Shown here in pieces: positions 16,863 through 25,705 of a stretch of 40,026 nucleotides of DNA. Under the pieces are notes generated by a model that saw nothing but the letters and a program-made list of their open reading frames with translations, was not told the DNA's origin and ran no database searches. Every line of letters begins with the position of its first letter. Position 1 is the stretch's first letter. A program made the position numbers and the translations under genes. Source of the DNA: Desulfurococcaceae archaeon (GTDB lineage Archaea > Thermoproteota > Thermoprotei_A > Sulfolobales > Desulfurococcaceae); assembly GCA_028275705.1 (NCBI GenBank), contig JAPWUD010000014.1:1-40026 (forward strand). The letters are read 5' to 3'.

Positions 16863-17759
16863 TCATGGCTTAGTTATTAATGTAAGTATTGGGAAAACCA
16901 CGAGGATGAAGAATAATGTGAGTGTTGCCAGTATTAAGGCAGCTGTCTGAGAGTCCCACTTGTATTTCTCAGCGATAACAATATTCATAACTGCCGGTGG
17001 AGTCATTGATACCACTACAAGCTCATACTTATCCAGTTTGCTAAAGCCCAGTGGAGAGGCGAAAATGTACGCTAAGATTGGTGCAATTATAAATCTATAG
17101 AGCCCTGTTGTTAACAATTCTCTTTTTAAACGTGTAATACCCCCCAGTCTCGTTGGTATTCTTAGACCCATCGTATAGGTTGCAGTGTAACTTAGCAGTG
17201 GGCTACTCCAAGCTAGCAACTGGTTAATAGACCCAGCCGACTCTCCGAGCACGTAGTGTCCAAGGCAACCAGTTAGAAAGCCTATGAACGCTGTGGATGT
17301 CAATAAACTCCTCAACGCACTTAATGCATCTCTCCCGATTACTTCTGGTATTAAAATATTTAAAACCACTGTAACAACTCCGAATACAGCTGCAATATTT
17401 ACTCTACCAAGTAATGCATATACTACTGGAAACCCGAGGAAAACACTGTTTGGAAAAACCGATAGAAATATTATTGATGGATCTGCGGATTTGTAAGTCT
17501 TACTTATTGATACATAAGCTAAAGTAGTGAAAACCAAAAAGTAAGCTAATACATATGCGTCGAAAACCCATACACCACGATTTAAAAACACCGTGAAGAA
17601 ACTCAATGGAACTAAAACATAGTACACTAGTCTAACAAACACCACCACTAATTTCTCGAAGATAGTAAATTTCTTCAATAAAACCTCTAGAAACACCCTA
17701 GTGGCGTAGCCAGCAACCATAATTAGTAGAAATACGTAGACCTCATGCAAGACAATCAC
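16863..17759 (-). CDS. AEC-family (auxin efflux carrier-like) permease
   Basis: 298 residues, very hydrophobic, with about 8-10 membrane helices. The segment FPNSVFLGFPVVYALLG (about residues 102-118) matches the conserved N-x-GF-G-P signature of AEC transporters. The C-terminal half has a second asparagine-containing helix break, SMTPPAVMNIVIAEKY. In prokaryotes the family moves malate, malonate or other organic anions, which would suit the dicarboxylate genes further right, but the substrate is unknown. The frame begins at GTG 17759. GGTGA would better fit the TTG at 17748-17750. A small gap separates it from the broken nucleotidyltransferase gene upstream. Confidence 0.8.
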   Translation of the reverse strand: MIVLHEVYVFLLIMVAGYATRVFLEVLLKKFTIFEKLVVVFVRLVYYVLVPLSFFTVFLNRGVWVFDAYVLAYFLVFTTLAYVSISKTYKSADPSIIFLSVFPNSVFLGFPVVYALLGRVNIAAVFGVVTVVLNILIPEVIGRDALSALRSLLTSTAFIGFLTGCLGHYVLGESAGSINQLLAWSSPLLSYTATYTMGLRIPTRLGGITRLKRELLTTGLYRFIIAPILAYIFASPLGFSKLDKYELVVVSMTPPAVMNIVIAEKYKWDSQTAALILATLTLFFILVVFPILTLITKP

Positions 17760-17779
17760 CTATGGAATCCAATAGAGGT

Positions 17780-18144
17780 TTAATCTCCAATACCCTTCTC
17801 ACTTACTCTAATCATTCTTTTACACCTCTTCCTATATCTCCCAATAGACGTTGAATCCGCAATGTGTACTTGCACTGGTGCATCCCATGGTAGCCCATAT
17901 ACCATAATAGCCCTCTCCAATATCTCAACTAATATGTTCTTTTTCTCACTATTAATAAGCATTCTCCCCGGTATAGTGATCAATACACCTATATCACTAA
18001 ATATAGTCACTCTATTCTCAGCAACCCTCCAATAACATAGACTTCGGAATTAGGAAGTAGATCCCTTGTAGCCATGTATACTTTAACAGCGTACTCTCTC
18101 CAGCGCTTGAAGTGCTCAAAGTGGTGTTTAACCCAACTTGACAA
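17780..18144 (-). pseudogene. Broken MNT nucleotidyltransferase (antitoxin of a HEPN/MNT pair), frameshifted
   Basis: Two frames together spell one minimal nucleotidyltransferase. Frame 1 starts at TTG 18142-18144, with GGAGGAGGT 8 nt upstream inside the HEPN gene. It encodes an HFEHFKRWREYAVKVYMATR-like helix and VYVIGG, then hits TGA at 18007-18009. The second frame continues VAENRVTIFSDIGVLI and ends LPWDAPVQVHIAD with a basic tail. Adding one G to the GGAGGG run at 18025-18030 joins them exactly. The family motif is GS, nine residues, then SDxD. Here the second Asp is Gly (SDIG), so a catalytic metal ligand is also lost. I call it a pseudogene; a sequencing error could explain the frameshift but less easily the Asp-to-Gly change. 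Confidence 0.8.
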
Positions 18145-18496
18145 TTCTATATACCTCCTCCAGGAGCTCTGTTAATTGACTAGCTACGTTAACTACTTCC
18201 TTAGAGTCTTCCACACTAAACTCTACATCACCATAACGACTCAGAGTGTACGCACCTACTTCTTCCTGAAACTCCTTCACCCTTAGTTCTTTAATGAGTA
18301 TAGAGATTACTTCCTTTATTCTATGCCCTCTTGGATAATCTCCAAGAAGCTCGTAGTATACTGCTTTAGCATATAATTGCATGGCTTATTCTGCTGTGAA
18401 AGTCATTATATCGGGGTCTTCTACTCTCCTCGCCACTTCAAGAAAAGCTCTTACTCTATGCTTTAATTTATTAACGTAGTTTCCATTCAATTTCAT
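18128..18496 (-). pseudogene. Broken HEPN-domain gene (toxin of a HEPN/MNT pair), nonsense mutation
   Basis: A single frame of 122 codons starting at ATG 18494-18496 is interrupted at codon 37 by TAA (18386-18388). Before it reads DPDIMTFTAE and after it AMQLYAKAVYYELLGDYPRGHRI. The classical HEPN core is AEQAxQLxxKA, so the stop very probably replaces a CAA glutamine codon. The remainder ends in a helical segment at LTELLEEVYRIVKLG. The R-G-H stretch at PRGHRI is where HEPN nucleases carry their R...H motif. The 3' end overlaps the MNT gene by 17 nt, the standard arrangement. A fragment could in principle restart at the Met two codons after the stop, but it would lack the first helix. Confidence 0.8.
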
Positions 18497-18588
18497 CTTC
18501 CCACTACTTATTAGCGTACTTGTGTTGAAATAATAGATGCTGGTACTTCAGCGATGAACACCTGTTAATCGTTTCAAGTGTTTTTAAG

Positions 18589-18595
18589 TATAAAA
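18589..18595 (+). promoter_or_regulatory. TATA box for the M42 peptidase gene
   Basis: TATAAAA predicts a transcript start near 18618, just before the GGTGG ribosome site at 18622-18626. This supports the TTG start at 18632 and excludes the longer frame beginning at 18578. Confidence 0.55.
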
Positions 18596-18631
18596 TCGCT
18601 CCCATTTTTATTAATTCCCACGGTGGTTTAT

Positions 18632-19732
18632 TTGGCTTGGAGAAGTGAGATTCTTGATTGGTTGAAGAAACTCACTGTGATACCTGGTCCTAGTGGGAGA
18701 GAGGAGGGTGTTAGAGAAGTTGTTGCCAGCCTTATTGAGCCATTTGTTGATAAACTATGGATTGACACGTGGGGTAATCTTGTTGGATTGAAGAAGGGTT
18801 CTAGTGGGGAGGGGAAATTAATGATTGCTGCACACATAGATGAAATAGGTTTATTTGTATCACACATTGAAGATGATGGATTCTTAAGGGTTGTCCCTAT
18901 TGGGGGTATACCTGAGAGGACGCTACTGTATCAACGAGTTGTATTGAGGACTAGGGATGGTAGGCTGGTTAGAGGTGTTATTGGCTTAAAGCCACCACAT
19001 ATTGCTAAACCCGAGGAGCTCCAGAAGATACCTGAGATGAGGGAGTTGTTTGTTGATATTGGGGCTTCTAGTAGAGAGGAGGTTGAGAAAGCTGGTGTTA
19101 GAGTGGGGGACGTGTTGGTTTTCGATAGAGATGTGGCTGAGTTAATGAATAATAGAGTCGCGGGTAAGGCTTTTGATGATAGAGTCGGTGTTGTGTCATT
19201 AATTAAAGCGGCTCAACTACTCGAGGAGCCGAAGGTAGATACGTATTTTGTTGCAACGGTGCAAGAGGAGGTTGGCTTGAAGGGTGCTCGAACATCTGCA
19301 TTCGCTATATCCCCTGATGCAGCAGTAGCCATCGATGTTACAATAGCAAGCGATATACCGGGTGTTGCAAAGGCAGAGTGGTTTACTAGACTAGGTAAGG
19401 GCCCGGCTATAAAGATAGTTGATGGTAGGAGCGCCTCCGGCTTAATAGCTCATCCAAGGATTGTAGAATTCCTTATATCCATCGCGGAGAAGTACAAAGT
19501 ACCATATCAACTAGAGGTTGCTGCGGGAGGGACTACAGATGCTAGCATTATTGCACTGAACAAAGAGGGTGTTCCAGCCGGGACTATATCTATACCATCC
19601 CGCTACATACACAGCCCTGTTGAGGTTGTTGACTTAAACGACGTATACAATACAGCCCTACTCGCAAAGTACTTTGCAGAGGAGGCGACACCAGAGTGGC
19701 TTAGAGAGATTAAGGGCCGTGTGTTAAAGTAG
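18632..19732 (+). CDS. M42-family metallo-aminopeptidase
   Basis: 366 residues from TTG 18632. M42 enzymes form large tetrahedral dodecamers that trim peptides left by the proteasome. The two-metal site is complete: His68 in AAHIDEIG, Asp182 in AFDDRVG, the catalytic Glu212 with Glu213 in QEEVGLKGA, Asp235 in AIDV, and His327 in YIHSPVEV. The longer frame from 18578 would add 18 hydrophobic residues that look like a signal peptide. However, the TATA box at 18589 lies inside that extension, and GGTGG sits 5 nt before TTG 18632. The gene converges on the DUF488 gene with 1 nt between stops. Peptide specificity is unknown. Confidence 0.92.
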   Translation: MAWRSEILDWLKKLTVIPGPSGREEGVREVVASLIEPFVDKLWIDTWGNLVGLKKGSSGEGKLMIAAHIDEIGLFVSHIEDDGFLRVVPIGGIPERTLLYQRVVLRTRDGRLVRGVIGLKPPHIAKPEELQKIPEMRELFVDIGASSREEVEKAGVRVGDVLVFDRDVAELMNNRVAGKAFDDRVGVVSLIKAAQLLEEPKVDTYFVATVQEEVGLKGARTSAFAISPDAAVAIDVTIASDIPGVAKAEWFTRLGKGPAIKIVDGRSASGLIAHPRIVEFLISIAEKYKVPYQLEVAAGGTTDASIIALNKEGVPAGTISIPSRYIHSPVEVVDLNDVYNTALLAKYFAEEATPEWLREIKGRVLK

Positions 19733-19733
19733 A

Positions 19734-20264
19734 CTAAGTGTAATCTAACTCACTATTTCTCACTACAGCACACTTACTCAACTCATGCTCAACCAATCTA
19801 TCAGGGTCTATGACGTGGAGTACATGGAAGCCCCTAGCGACAAGGTAGTCAGATAATATCTTCCTATGGCACATCCATGGCAATCTCTCACTACACATTA
19901 ATATTATAGTCCTACTACTCGCTAACTCCACGAGCTTATTGAGCACAGGCTTTAAGTCACTTCGCTTCGTTATATAAGTGGCATATGCTCTAAAACCACG
20001 TGATTCAAAGCAATTTGCTATCCCGTAATCATCTACATCAACACCGAATTTTCTATATCCACCCAACTCAGGGATCCAGGTGTAATCTATCCCCACTTCT
20101 CCCAGCACTCTCGCGAGATTGGAACCCGAGTACTCTGGGAGAGACCTCGACTTGTTCCACCTACGAATATCCACCAATACCTCTACATTAAGCCTCCTCA
20201 ATACAGCGATAAAATCCCCTAAATTCCAGCCACCATAGCCAATAGAGTAAACCACTCTCCCCAT
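19734..20264 (-). CDS. DUF488-family protein
   Basis: 176 residues. The family signatures are present: IGYGGW near the N-terminus, LVDIRRWNKSRSLPEYS (30-46) and CSERLPWMCHR (124-134), whose CSE...CHR cysteines are invariant. The biochemical role of DUF488 proteins is not established; the cysteines suggest metal binding or nucleic-acid chemistry. The ATG start follows GGGAG about 10 nt upstream. It diverges from the clostripain-family gene across 68 nt that hold a TATA-like CTTATAATC at about 20292-20300 usable in both directions. Confidence 0.85.
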   Translation of the reverse strand: MGRVVYSIGYGGWNLGDFIAVLRRLNVEVLVDIRRWNKSRSLPEYSGSNLARVLGEVGIDYTWIPELGGYRKFGVDVDDYGIANCFESRGFRAYATYITKRSDLKPVLNKLVELASSRTIILMCSERLPWMCHRKILSDYLVARGFHVLHVIDPDRLVEHELSKCAVVRNSELDYT

Positions 20265-20291
20265 TTAAAGCACTCCCTGTTCCTGAATCAC

Positions 20292-20300
20292 GATTATAAG
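20292..20300. promoter_or_regulatory. TATA-like box between the DUF488 and C11 peptidase genes
   Basis: GATTATAAG on the plus strand reads CTTATAATC on the minus strand. It lies about 26-28 nt before plausible transcript starts in both directions (near 20320 and 20270). Based only on sequence and spacing. Confidence 0.35.
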
Positions 20301-20332
20301 TAACATTAGTATAACTGTAAAAGGGTGACATA

Positions 20333-21532
20333 ATGACTCACAAGTTGCTAAATACCGTAGTGGCCATCTCACTGATAGTAGCGTCTATGGGGATACTTAG
20401 TCAAATCACCATAGTTGCTAGTGGTGATGCAAGTAGCTATGCGAAAGACTGGACTTTCATGGTGTACATAGTTGGAGACAACAACTTAGATCCATACGTT
20501 AACAGCGACCTATACGAGATGATGAGCGTTGGCTCAACCAGTAGAGTCAATATCATTGCACTAGTGGACTTGTACAGAGTTAATGGATCAGTAATGTACT
20601 ACATTGGTAGAAATGAATTGACACCAATATGGGGTAATTGGATTAATGAGTATGAATTAAATATGGGTGACCCATCAACTCTCACTTGGTTTATAAGAGA
20701 AGCTGCGTCTAAATACCCAGCTAGACACTATGCCCTCGTAATATGGGATCACGGGGATTCATGGGTTGGAGTTGGCTGGGATGATACAAACAGCGACTAC
20801 TTAACTATGGAGGAGTTGAAGACCGCTATACAAAATGGTGGAGTCTTTATAGACATAGTAGGATTCGACGCGTGTTTAATGGCTAGTATCGAGGTGGCAT
20901 ACACACTTAGTTTAACTAATAATGCTGGTATCATAGTGGCATCTGAAGAAATGATACCTGGATATGGCTGGCCCTACAGGGAAATACTTAGTAAACTCGT
21001 GGAAAACCCCAGTATGACACCCGAGGAGTTTGCAGGGGTTATAGTAAATGAATATGTCGCCTCATATTGGCATGGCTCACAAGGGACACAAACATATGTC
21101 ACTATGAGCGCTGTGGATGCTAGGAAGCTACCAATACTAGTATCCTACATGGCCTCTCTAACAAACAAGCTACTGAGCAATATAGAGACTTATAGTCAAT
21201 ACGTGAGAGCAGCTGCTGAAGCCGCTGAGAGATTTTGGTTTGGCATTATGTATCAGGGACCATACATTGACTTAAGAGACTTCCTCGAAAACCTACTTAA
21301 GTTAAGGAGAGAGCTCGATCCATACATATATCCAATACTCAGCGAGTGGAGTAATATCATTATATCCTACAACTCAACGCGGGGCCTACACTACGTTGGA
21401 GCATATGGTTTAACCATATACTTCCCGAGAAACAAGGAGTTATTCTATAATCTCGAGTACTACTACAATAGTGTTCCAGAATTTGCTTCTGAGACAAACT
21501 GGTATAAACTCCTAGAATACACTCTTAGTTAG
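20333..21532 (+). CDS. Secreted clostripain-family (C11) cysteine protease
   Basis: 399 residues with an N-terminal signal peptide (about 1-31, cleaved near VASGDAS). The catalytic dyad is visible: His140 in VIWDHGDSW and Cys181 in GFDACLMAS, each after a hydrophobic strand as in caspase-like folds. The mature N-terminus starts DWTFMVYIVGDNNLD, typical of C11 peptidases. It is probably exported to digest external proteins. The ATG is supported by GGGTGA 5 nt upstream. A weak T5 run at 21547-21551 may end the transcript. A transglutaminase-like gene follows after 256 nt. Cleavage preference, usually after basic residues in this family, is not proven here. Confidence 0.87.
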   Translation: MTHKLLNTVVAISLIVASMGILSQITIVASGDASSYAKDWTFMVYIVGDNNLDPYVNSDLYEMMSVGSTSRVNIIALVDLYRVNGSVMYYIGRNELTPIWGNWINEYELNMGDPSTLTWFIREAASKYPARHYALVIWDHGDSWVGVGWDDTNSDYLTMEELKTAIQNGGVFIDIVGFDACLMASIEVAYTLSLTNNAGIIVASEEMIPGYGWPYREILSKLVENPSMTPEEFAGVIVNEYVASYWHGSQGTQTYVTMSAVDARKLPILVSYMASLTNKLLSNIETYSQYVRAAAEAAERFWFGIMYQGPYIDLRDFLENLLKLRRELDPYIYPILSEWSNIIISYNSTRGLHYVGAYGLTIYFPRNKELFYNLEYYYNSVPEFASETNWYKLLEYTLS

Positions 21533-21575
21533 GAATATCTTCCATCTTTTTATCTCCCTAGGGATTCATAATACA

Positions 21576-21601
21576 CTATCCTCAATAATATTCAAGGATA
21601 G
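21576..21601. repeat. Short perfect inverted repeat
   Basis: CTATCCT at 21576-21582 pairs perfectly with AGGATAG at 21595-21601 across a 12-nt A/T-rich loop. It lies in the 256-nt spacer after the C11 peptidase gene. It could be part of a terminator or a protein-binding site; no T-run follows it, and chance is possible. Confidence 0.3.
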
Positions 21602-21788
21602 GTATTGAAATCTCTGTGTACGCGTGGACTTGAAACTGCTTTAAGCTATGTATTGGGATCTTTTGAATCAATTATGTACTCAGCCTCTAAGTTCTCACAT
21701 GGATTAATATGCTCGTGTTATTGCATTCATTACTGCTCCATACGTTGCTTTAACCTCTACATTATTAACTAGTATTGCATACTCAAAC

Positions 21789-22805
21789 TTGGTGTTTGCC
21801 TTGAAAGAGGTTAAGATGTTTGCCGTAATTACTGTATTTTCATTAATATTGTTAGGAATGATCCTCGCACTATATAAATTCTACTCGGAAAGAGAATACT
21901 ATGCGAATTATGCACATAGATTAGAGAGCGAGTTAAATTCATTAATGCTAGTTTATGAGAATAAGTCACGTGAACTAGATGAAGTCGAAATTAAGCTCAG
22001 CGATTTAAAGGCTAATTATACCTTACTCGAGGAAAAATACTCTAAGCTGGAAAAAGACTTCTCGAGTGTTGCACATGAGCTTAATAGAGTTAGAGATGTA
22101 GCCAAGAGCTTGAACTCTACGCTCTATAATATTACATCGACAATGCTTAGTTATGTATCCATACCGCAGGCTTTACCAAGGGTTTTAAATATTGATGAAG
22201 TACTAGCTACAGGTTACTATGTTGTAGCAGCTGCTGTTACACCATCAGATCCATGGTTATCCTATTGGCATTTATATGCATGGGTATCTAGTAGTATTAG
22301 GTATGCTAGAGACCCCTTGATACCCATACCATACTGTGAGTACGTTAATGAGTCTTGTGTTTTAAAATACCTCTTCATCGAGAACTATGTGCAGTCTCCA
22401 TCGCAGACACTCGAATACTGGCAGGGTGACTGCGAGGACACCGCTATATTGCTGTATGCGATGATCAAGTATTACCAATTATTCATTAATGGAACAGAGT
22501 ATCTCACATGGCTTGCACTAATAGAATTCAATGACAATGAATCCCACGTCGCAGTATTTATACCAGCTAAGGGTGGACTAGTCGCAATACTAGACCCAAC
22601 AGGCCACTACATGACAACCGATGAAATGGGCCGCTTAGTACCCCAACCGGCTAGAGTAGAGCTTGAAAAATACGCGAGTAGGTGGAGTATTCACGGTGGG
22701 GTAAAAAACATTGATTTAATTAGAGCAGATGTTATTGGAAAAGAGTATTATTTAAGCGCGGAGGGATCTATTGAAAAAATAGCTGAGTATATTGAGTCTT
22801 TTTAG
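21789..22805 (+). CDS. Membrane-anchored coiled-coil protein with transglutaminase-like domain
   Basis: 338 residues. One N-terminal membrane helix (about 11-29) is followed by a long heptad-rich region at about 38-115 (charged, Leu at regular spacing), then a transglutaminase-like domain (about 135-290). The triad is visible: Cys215 in QGDCEDTAILLYAM, His253 in NESHVAVFI and Asp269 in AILDPTGH. It probably faces outward, acting as a protease or amide-modifying enzyme held off the membrane by the coiled coil. The frame begins at TTG 21789, but GGTG at 21791-21794 better fits TTG 21801 (spacing 6). It converges on tldE with a 10-nt gap. Confidence 0.72.
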   Translation: MVFALKEVKMFAVITVFSLILLGMILALYKFYSEREYYANYAHRLESELNSLMLVYENKSRELDEVEIKLSDLKANYTLLEEKYSKLEKDFSSVAHELNRVRDVAKSLNSTLYNITSTMLSYVSIPQALPRVLNIDEVLATGYYVVAAAVTPSDPWLSYWHLYAWVSSSIRYARDPLIPIPYCEYVNESCVLKYLFIENYVQSPSQTLEYWQGDCEDTAILLYAMIKYYQLFINGTEYLTWLALIEFNDNESHVAVFIPAKGGLVAILDPTGHYMTTDEMGRLVPQPARVELEKYASRWSIHGGVKNIDLIRADVIGKEYYLSAEGSIEKIAEYIESF

Positions 22806-22815
22806 TAAATGACAT

Positions 22816-24171
22816 CTACTTACCAGCTACTTTCACACTACTAATTAGAATAGATGGTGTCGAGGCGTTCCCATTAACTACTGAGTCTCCTCCAACGCTA
22901 ACTAAATTCCTCGATAGCCAATCATATATACTACCGCCAATAACTACACCCTTCACAGGCTTTACAACAACACCATTCTCAACTAGTAACCCATGAGTAA
23001 CAGTTGCCTTCACACTACCCGTGAACGGATCGCTCATCCAGTATCCTATAATGTCGTATACTACAATACCCTTCTTTAAATCCCTTGTAAACTCCTCAAG
23101 ATTACCACTACCAGGCTCCAACTCTAAATTAGTGAAACCTGGCTGAGGCTGCGCTGCTGGGTGTGTTCTAATACCATTCCCCGTCGAATCAGTATTCATT
23201 CTCTTAGCTGTATAGTGACTGTGCAGTATTGTTTTGAAAACCCCTTTATCAACCACTCTCTTATTGCTCGTTGCAACTCCCTCATCATCAAATCCCCTTG
23301 TTCCAACACCACCTCTCAACTCTGGATTATCCCTTATTGACACCTTGTCGCTGAAGACTACTTCTCCTAGTTTGCTTCTCAATGGGCTTCTATTCTCAAG
23401 TATATTTAACCCAGAGAAAGCTGGGGCTAGGCTGAATTGTAGTATTAAACCAGTTTGAGTGGGCTCAAATACTACTTCGTATTCTCCCGACTCGATTGGC
23501 TTTGAGTTGAAGAATAGTAATGCCCTCTCACCTGACTCCAATGCCTTTCTCTCTAGTTCACCCTGATCTAGGATGCCTTTATTATATACTAGTCCATAGT
23601 CTGACTGAGAACCATTCTTTAAGATGTTTAGAGTGAGCCATATCGTGACAATACTCTTCTTCATTGATCTACATACTCCATGCGTATTTGAAATAGTCAC
23701 TTCGAGATCACTGGCCATTAATAAGCCCTCAGCGACAAAGGCTTTCTCCACACCTCTCCTTAATCCCGGCTCCTTAAGCCTCTCCATAGTTGCCTTTAGT
23801 AATTCAACGTATTCCTCTTCCGTCATTTTACCTATTCTCGGGTCATAAGCCTCTACTTTTAGAGGAGCTTTCGCGTCTGATGCGAAGCCCGACCAGTATG
23901 GGTCTTCTGGTGATGACTTAACAACGGGGATTAATGAGTCTAGGGCTTCATCAGGGTTTCTAGGTAGGTTGTTTAGTCTTATAGCCCCTACTCTCTTGCC
24001 GATAGAGCCCCTTAATCCAATATCGTGGTCTACACTGCTAGAAGCCTCTATTATCTTATCATTTGCCACAGTGAAGACCCTTATATTAGTCTTAACTACG
24101 TAGACTTCTAGCTCGCTGAGTCCCCTCTCAGTAGACCTAGCGATTATTCTTTCAATAACATCATCCACCAC
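22816..24171 (-). CDS. tldE: TldE/PmbA-family protein, partner of TldD
   Basis: 451 residues from GTG 24171. TldE pairs with the metalloprotease TldD and itself lacks the HExxxH motif, as here. Typical segments are FSLAPAFSG, GTRGFDDEGVATSNKRVVDKG and the PQPGFTNLELEPGSG stretch. The frame extends upstream to 24309 inside tldD. GTG 24171 is chosen because it begins 1 nt after the tldD stop, and GGAGGTGGT, formed by the last tldD codons, sits 7-8 nt upstream. Bacterial TldD/E degrades unfolded peptides and processes peptide natural products. No such substrate gene was recognised nearby, so general peptide turnover is likely. Confidence 0.88.
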   Translation of the reverse strand: MVDDVIERIIARSTERGLSELEVYVVKTNIRVFTVANDKIIEASSSVDHDIGLRGSIGKRVGAIRLNNLPRNPDEALDSLIPVVKSSPEDPYWSGFASDAKAPLKVEAYDPRIGKMTEEEYVELLKATMERLKEPGLRRGVEKAFVAEGLLMASDLEVTISNTHGVCRSMKKSIVTIWLTLNILKNGSQSDYGLVYNKGILDQGELERKALESGERALLFFNSKPIESGEYEVVFEPTQTGLILQFSLAPAFSGLNILENRSPLRSKLGEVVFSDKVSIRDNPELRGGVGTRGFDDEGVATSNKRVVDKGVFKTILHSHYTAKRMNTDSTGNGIRTHPAAQPQPGFTNLELEPGSGNLEEFTRDLKKGIVVYDIIGYWMSDPFTGSVKATVTHGLLVENGVVVKPVKGVVIGGSIYDWLSRNLVSVGGDSVVNGNASTPSILISSVKVAGK

Positions 24172-24172
24172 T

Positions 24173-25645
24173 TCAACCACCTCCAATTGTGAATCCTCGA
24201 ACGCGTACGTGTGGTCCTCCATCACCAACTCTAACCATTTGATTAGACTTTCCACAACCACCGAACACACTGGTTCTAACCAATAGGTCTTTTCCAACAG
24301 CATCCACATTTCTCAAAGTGTCGAGTATTAAGCCAGACAACATAACGCCTTTAACCAGCGTCTTGGGCTCACCATTCTCTATAATGTAGCTAGGTCCACT
24401 TGTAAATGTAAATGCGCCAGTTAATGGATTTACTTCGCCACCTAGTGCTCCACGCCCCTTTATATACAGTCCATTCTTCATATCCCTAATCATCTCATCT
24501 GGACTCCAGTCCCTAGGCTCCATATATGTATTAGTCTGCCTAACGAGTATTGGATGCCTATAGCTCATTACTCTAGCATTCCCCGTTGGCTCTTGACCTA
24601 GAGCCCTAGCTGTAGACAAGCTGTGTAGGTAACCCTGTAATACTCCATTCTTAACAGTGTAGACCTTCCTCTTTGGTGTACCCTCGTCGTCGAATGGTAC
24701 GTATGCTCCACCCTCCACTAGTCCATCATCTACTATTGAAACATACTCACTAGCAACTCTCTCTCCAACTCTACCACCTAGTACACTTCCACCAGCGAGG
24801 ACTATGTCTCCCTCACTCGCGTGTCCAAATGCCTCGTGTAGCATTAATCCAACCATGTCGTTGTCTAGTACAATATCGTATCTACCCGGCTTAACACGCC
24901 TAGCTCTAGCTGTTTCAACAACTAGTTTACCTCTATCCCTAATCCAATCATCCCAGTTAATCGACTTAATGAACTCCCAGCCGGCGACAGCAGATTCAGC
25001 GTCTCCAAAAGACTCATATACACCCTCAACGTGTGCTATTAATCTAGCTCCAGCACCAATCATTTTCCTAGAGACCTCTACATAGTCCCCCCTACTAGAA
25101 ATGTATAGTCTATAGTCGTCTTCATAGCCAAACCTAATAGTGCTGCTTGAAACCCCCTGTAACTCTCTCACAGCACTATACATAGTCTTCAATAACTCAA
25201 CTTTCTCAGATATATCGATCAACCCAGGGTCCACTTGGAAACTAGAAGAAGCCCTTGACTTAACAACTGGTCTCTCATACAGAGCTAATTTAAATGTCTC
25301 CCCCGAGATCGCCCGGGCAATCTTCAATGCTCTCTCAGTAGCATCCCTAATAGATTCTCTATCAAGACTATTCGTCGAAGAGTAGCCCATCGAGCCCCCC
25401 ACAAGCACTCTCACTCCAATCCCCTGGTGTTTATTCAAAGTCAGCTCTCTCACTACACCATTATCAAGTACTACTAGTTCACTATGGTATACCTGTATCC
25501 TCGCGTCTATGAAGTCTAATCCAAGTTGATCCCTTAGCTTTAGTACTAAATCCGGATCTATGTGTGTCAATTTACTCAACCAATTAGTAATCACTATCGT
25601 CAACAAATTTATCTTTGAATCGAGATCAATTGGCAATTCACGCAT
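24173..25645 (-). CDS. tldD: TldD-family zinc metalloprotease
   Basis: 490 residues. The zinc motif HExxxH is at 270-275 in MLHEAFGHASEGD, and Cys464 in VFGGCGKSNQMV is a likely third ligand. GGEVNPLTGAFTFTSG near the C-terminus is also typical. It forms a heterodimer with TldE that cleaves unfolded peptides. The ATG at 25645 is the first in-frame start with an upstream A/T-rich stretch and no ribosome site, so a leaderless transcript is possible. tldE follows after 1 nt. The DASS transporter gene ends 60 nt upstream. Confidence 0.9.
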   Translation of the reverse strand: MRELPIDLDSKINLLTIVITNWLSKLTHIDPDLVLKLRDQLGLDFIDARIQVYHSELVVLDNGVVRELTLNKHQGIGVRVLVGGSMGYSSTNSLDRESIRDATERALKIARAISGETFKLALYERPVVKSRASSSFQVDPGLIDISEKVELLKTMYSAVRELQGVSSSTIRFGYEDDYRLYISSRGDYVEVSRKMIGAGARLIAHVEGVYESFGDAESAVAGWEFIKSINWDDWIRDRGKLVVETARARRVKPGRYDIVLDNDMVGLMLHEAFGHASEGDIVLAGGSVLGGRVGERVASEYVSIVDDGLVEGGAYVPFDDEGTPKRKVYTVKNGVLQGYLHSLSTARALGQEPTGNARVMSYRHPILVRQTNTYMEPRDWSPDEMIRDMKNGLYIKGRGALGGEVNPLTGAFTFTSGPSYIIENGEPKTLVKGVMLSGLILDTLRNVDAVGKDLLVRTSVFGGCGKSNQMVRVGDGGPHVRVRGFTIGGG

Positions 25646-25705
25646 TAAAATTAAGCAAAGTAGTGTTTAGTTAGGGTATAATAGTGTCCACTTTGTCTCC
25701 ACAAC

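Noticed and set aside
18025-18030. Programmed frameshift in the MNT gene
   Set aside because: The G-rich site is not a known slippery sequence and no stimulating structure is evident; the lost Asp also argues for decay.
18128-18382. Short 84-residue protein starting at the Met after the TAA
   Set aside because: It lacks the first HEPN helix and its own ribosome site; it is better explained as the rest of the interrupted gene.
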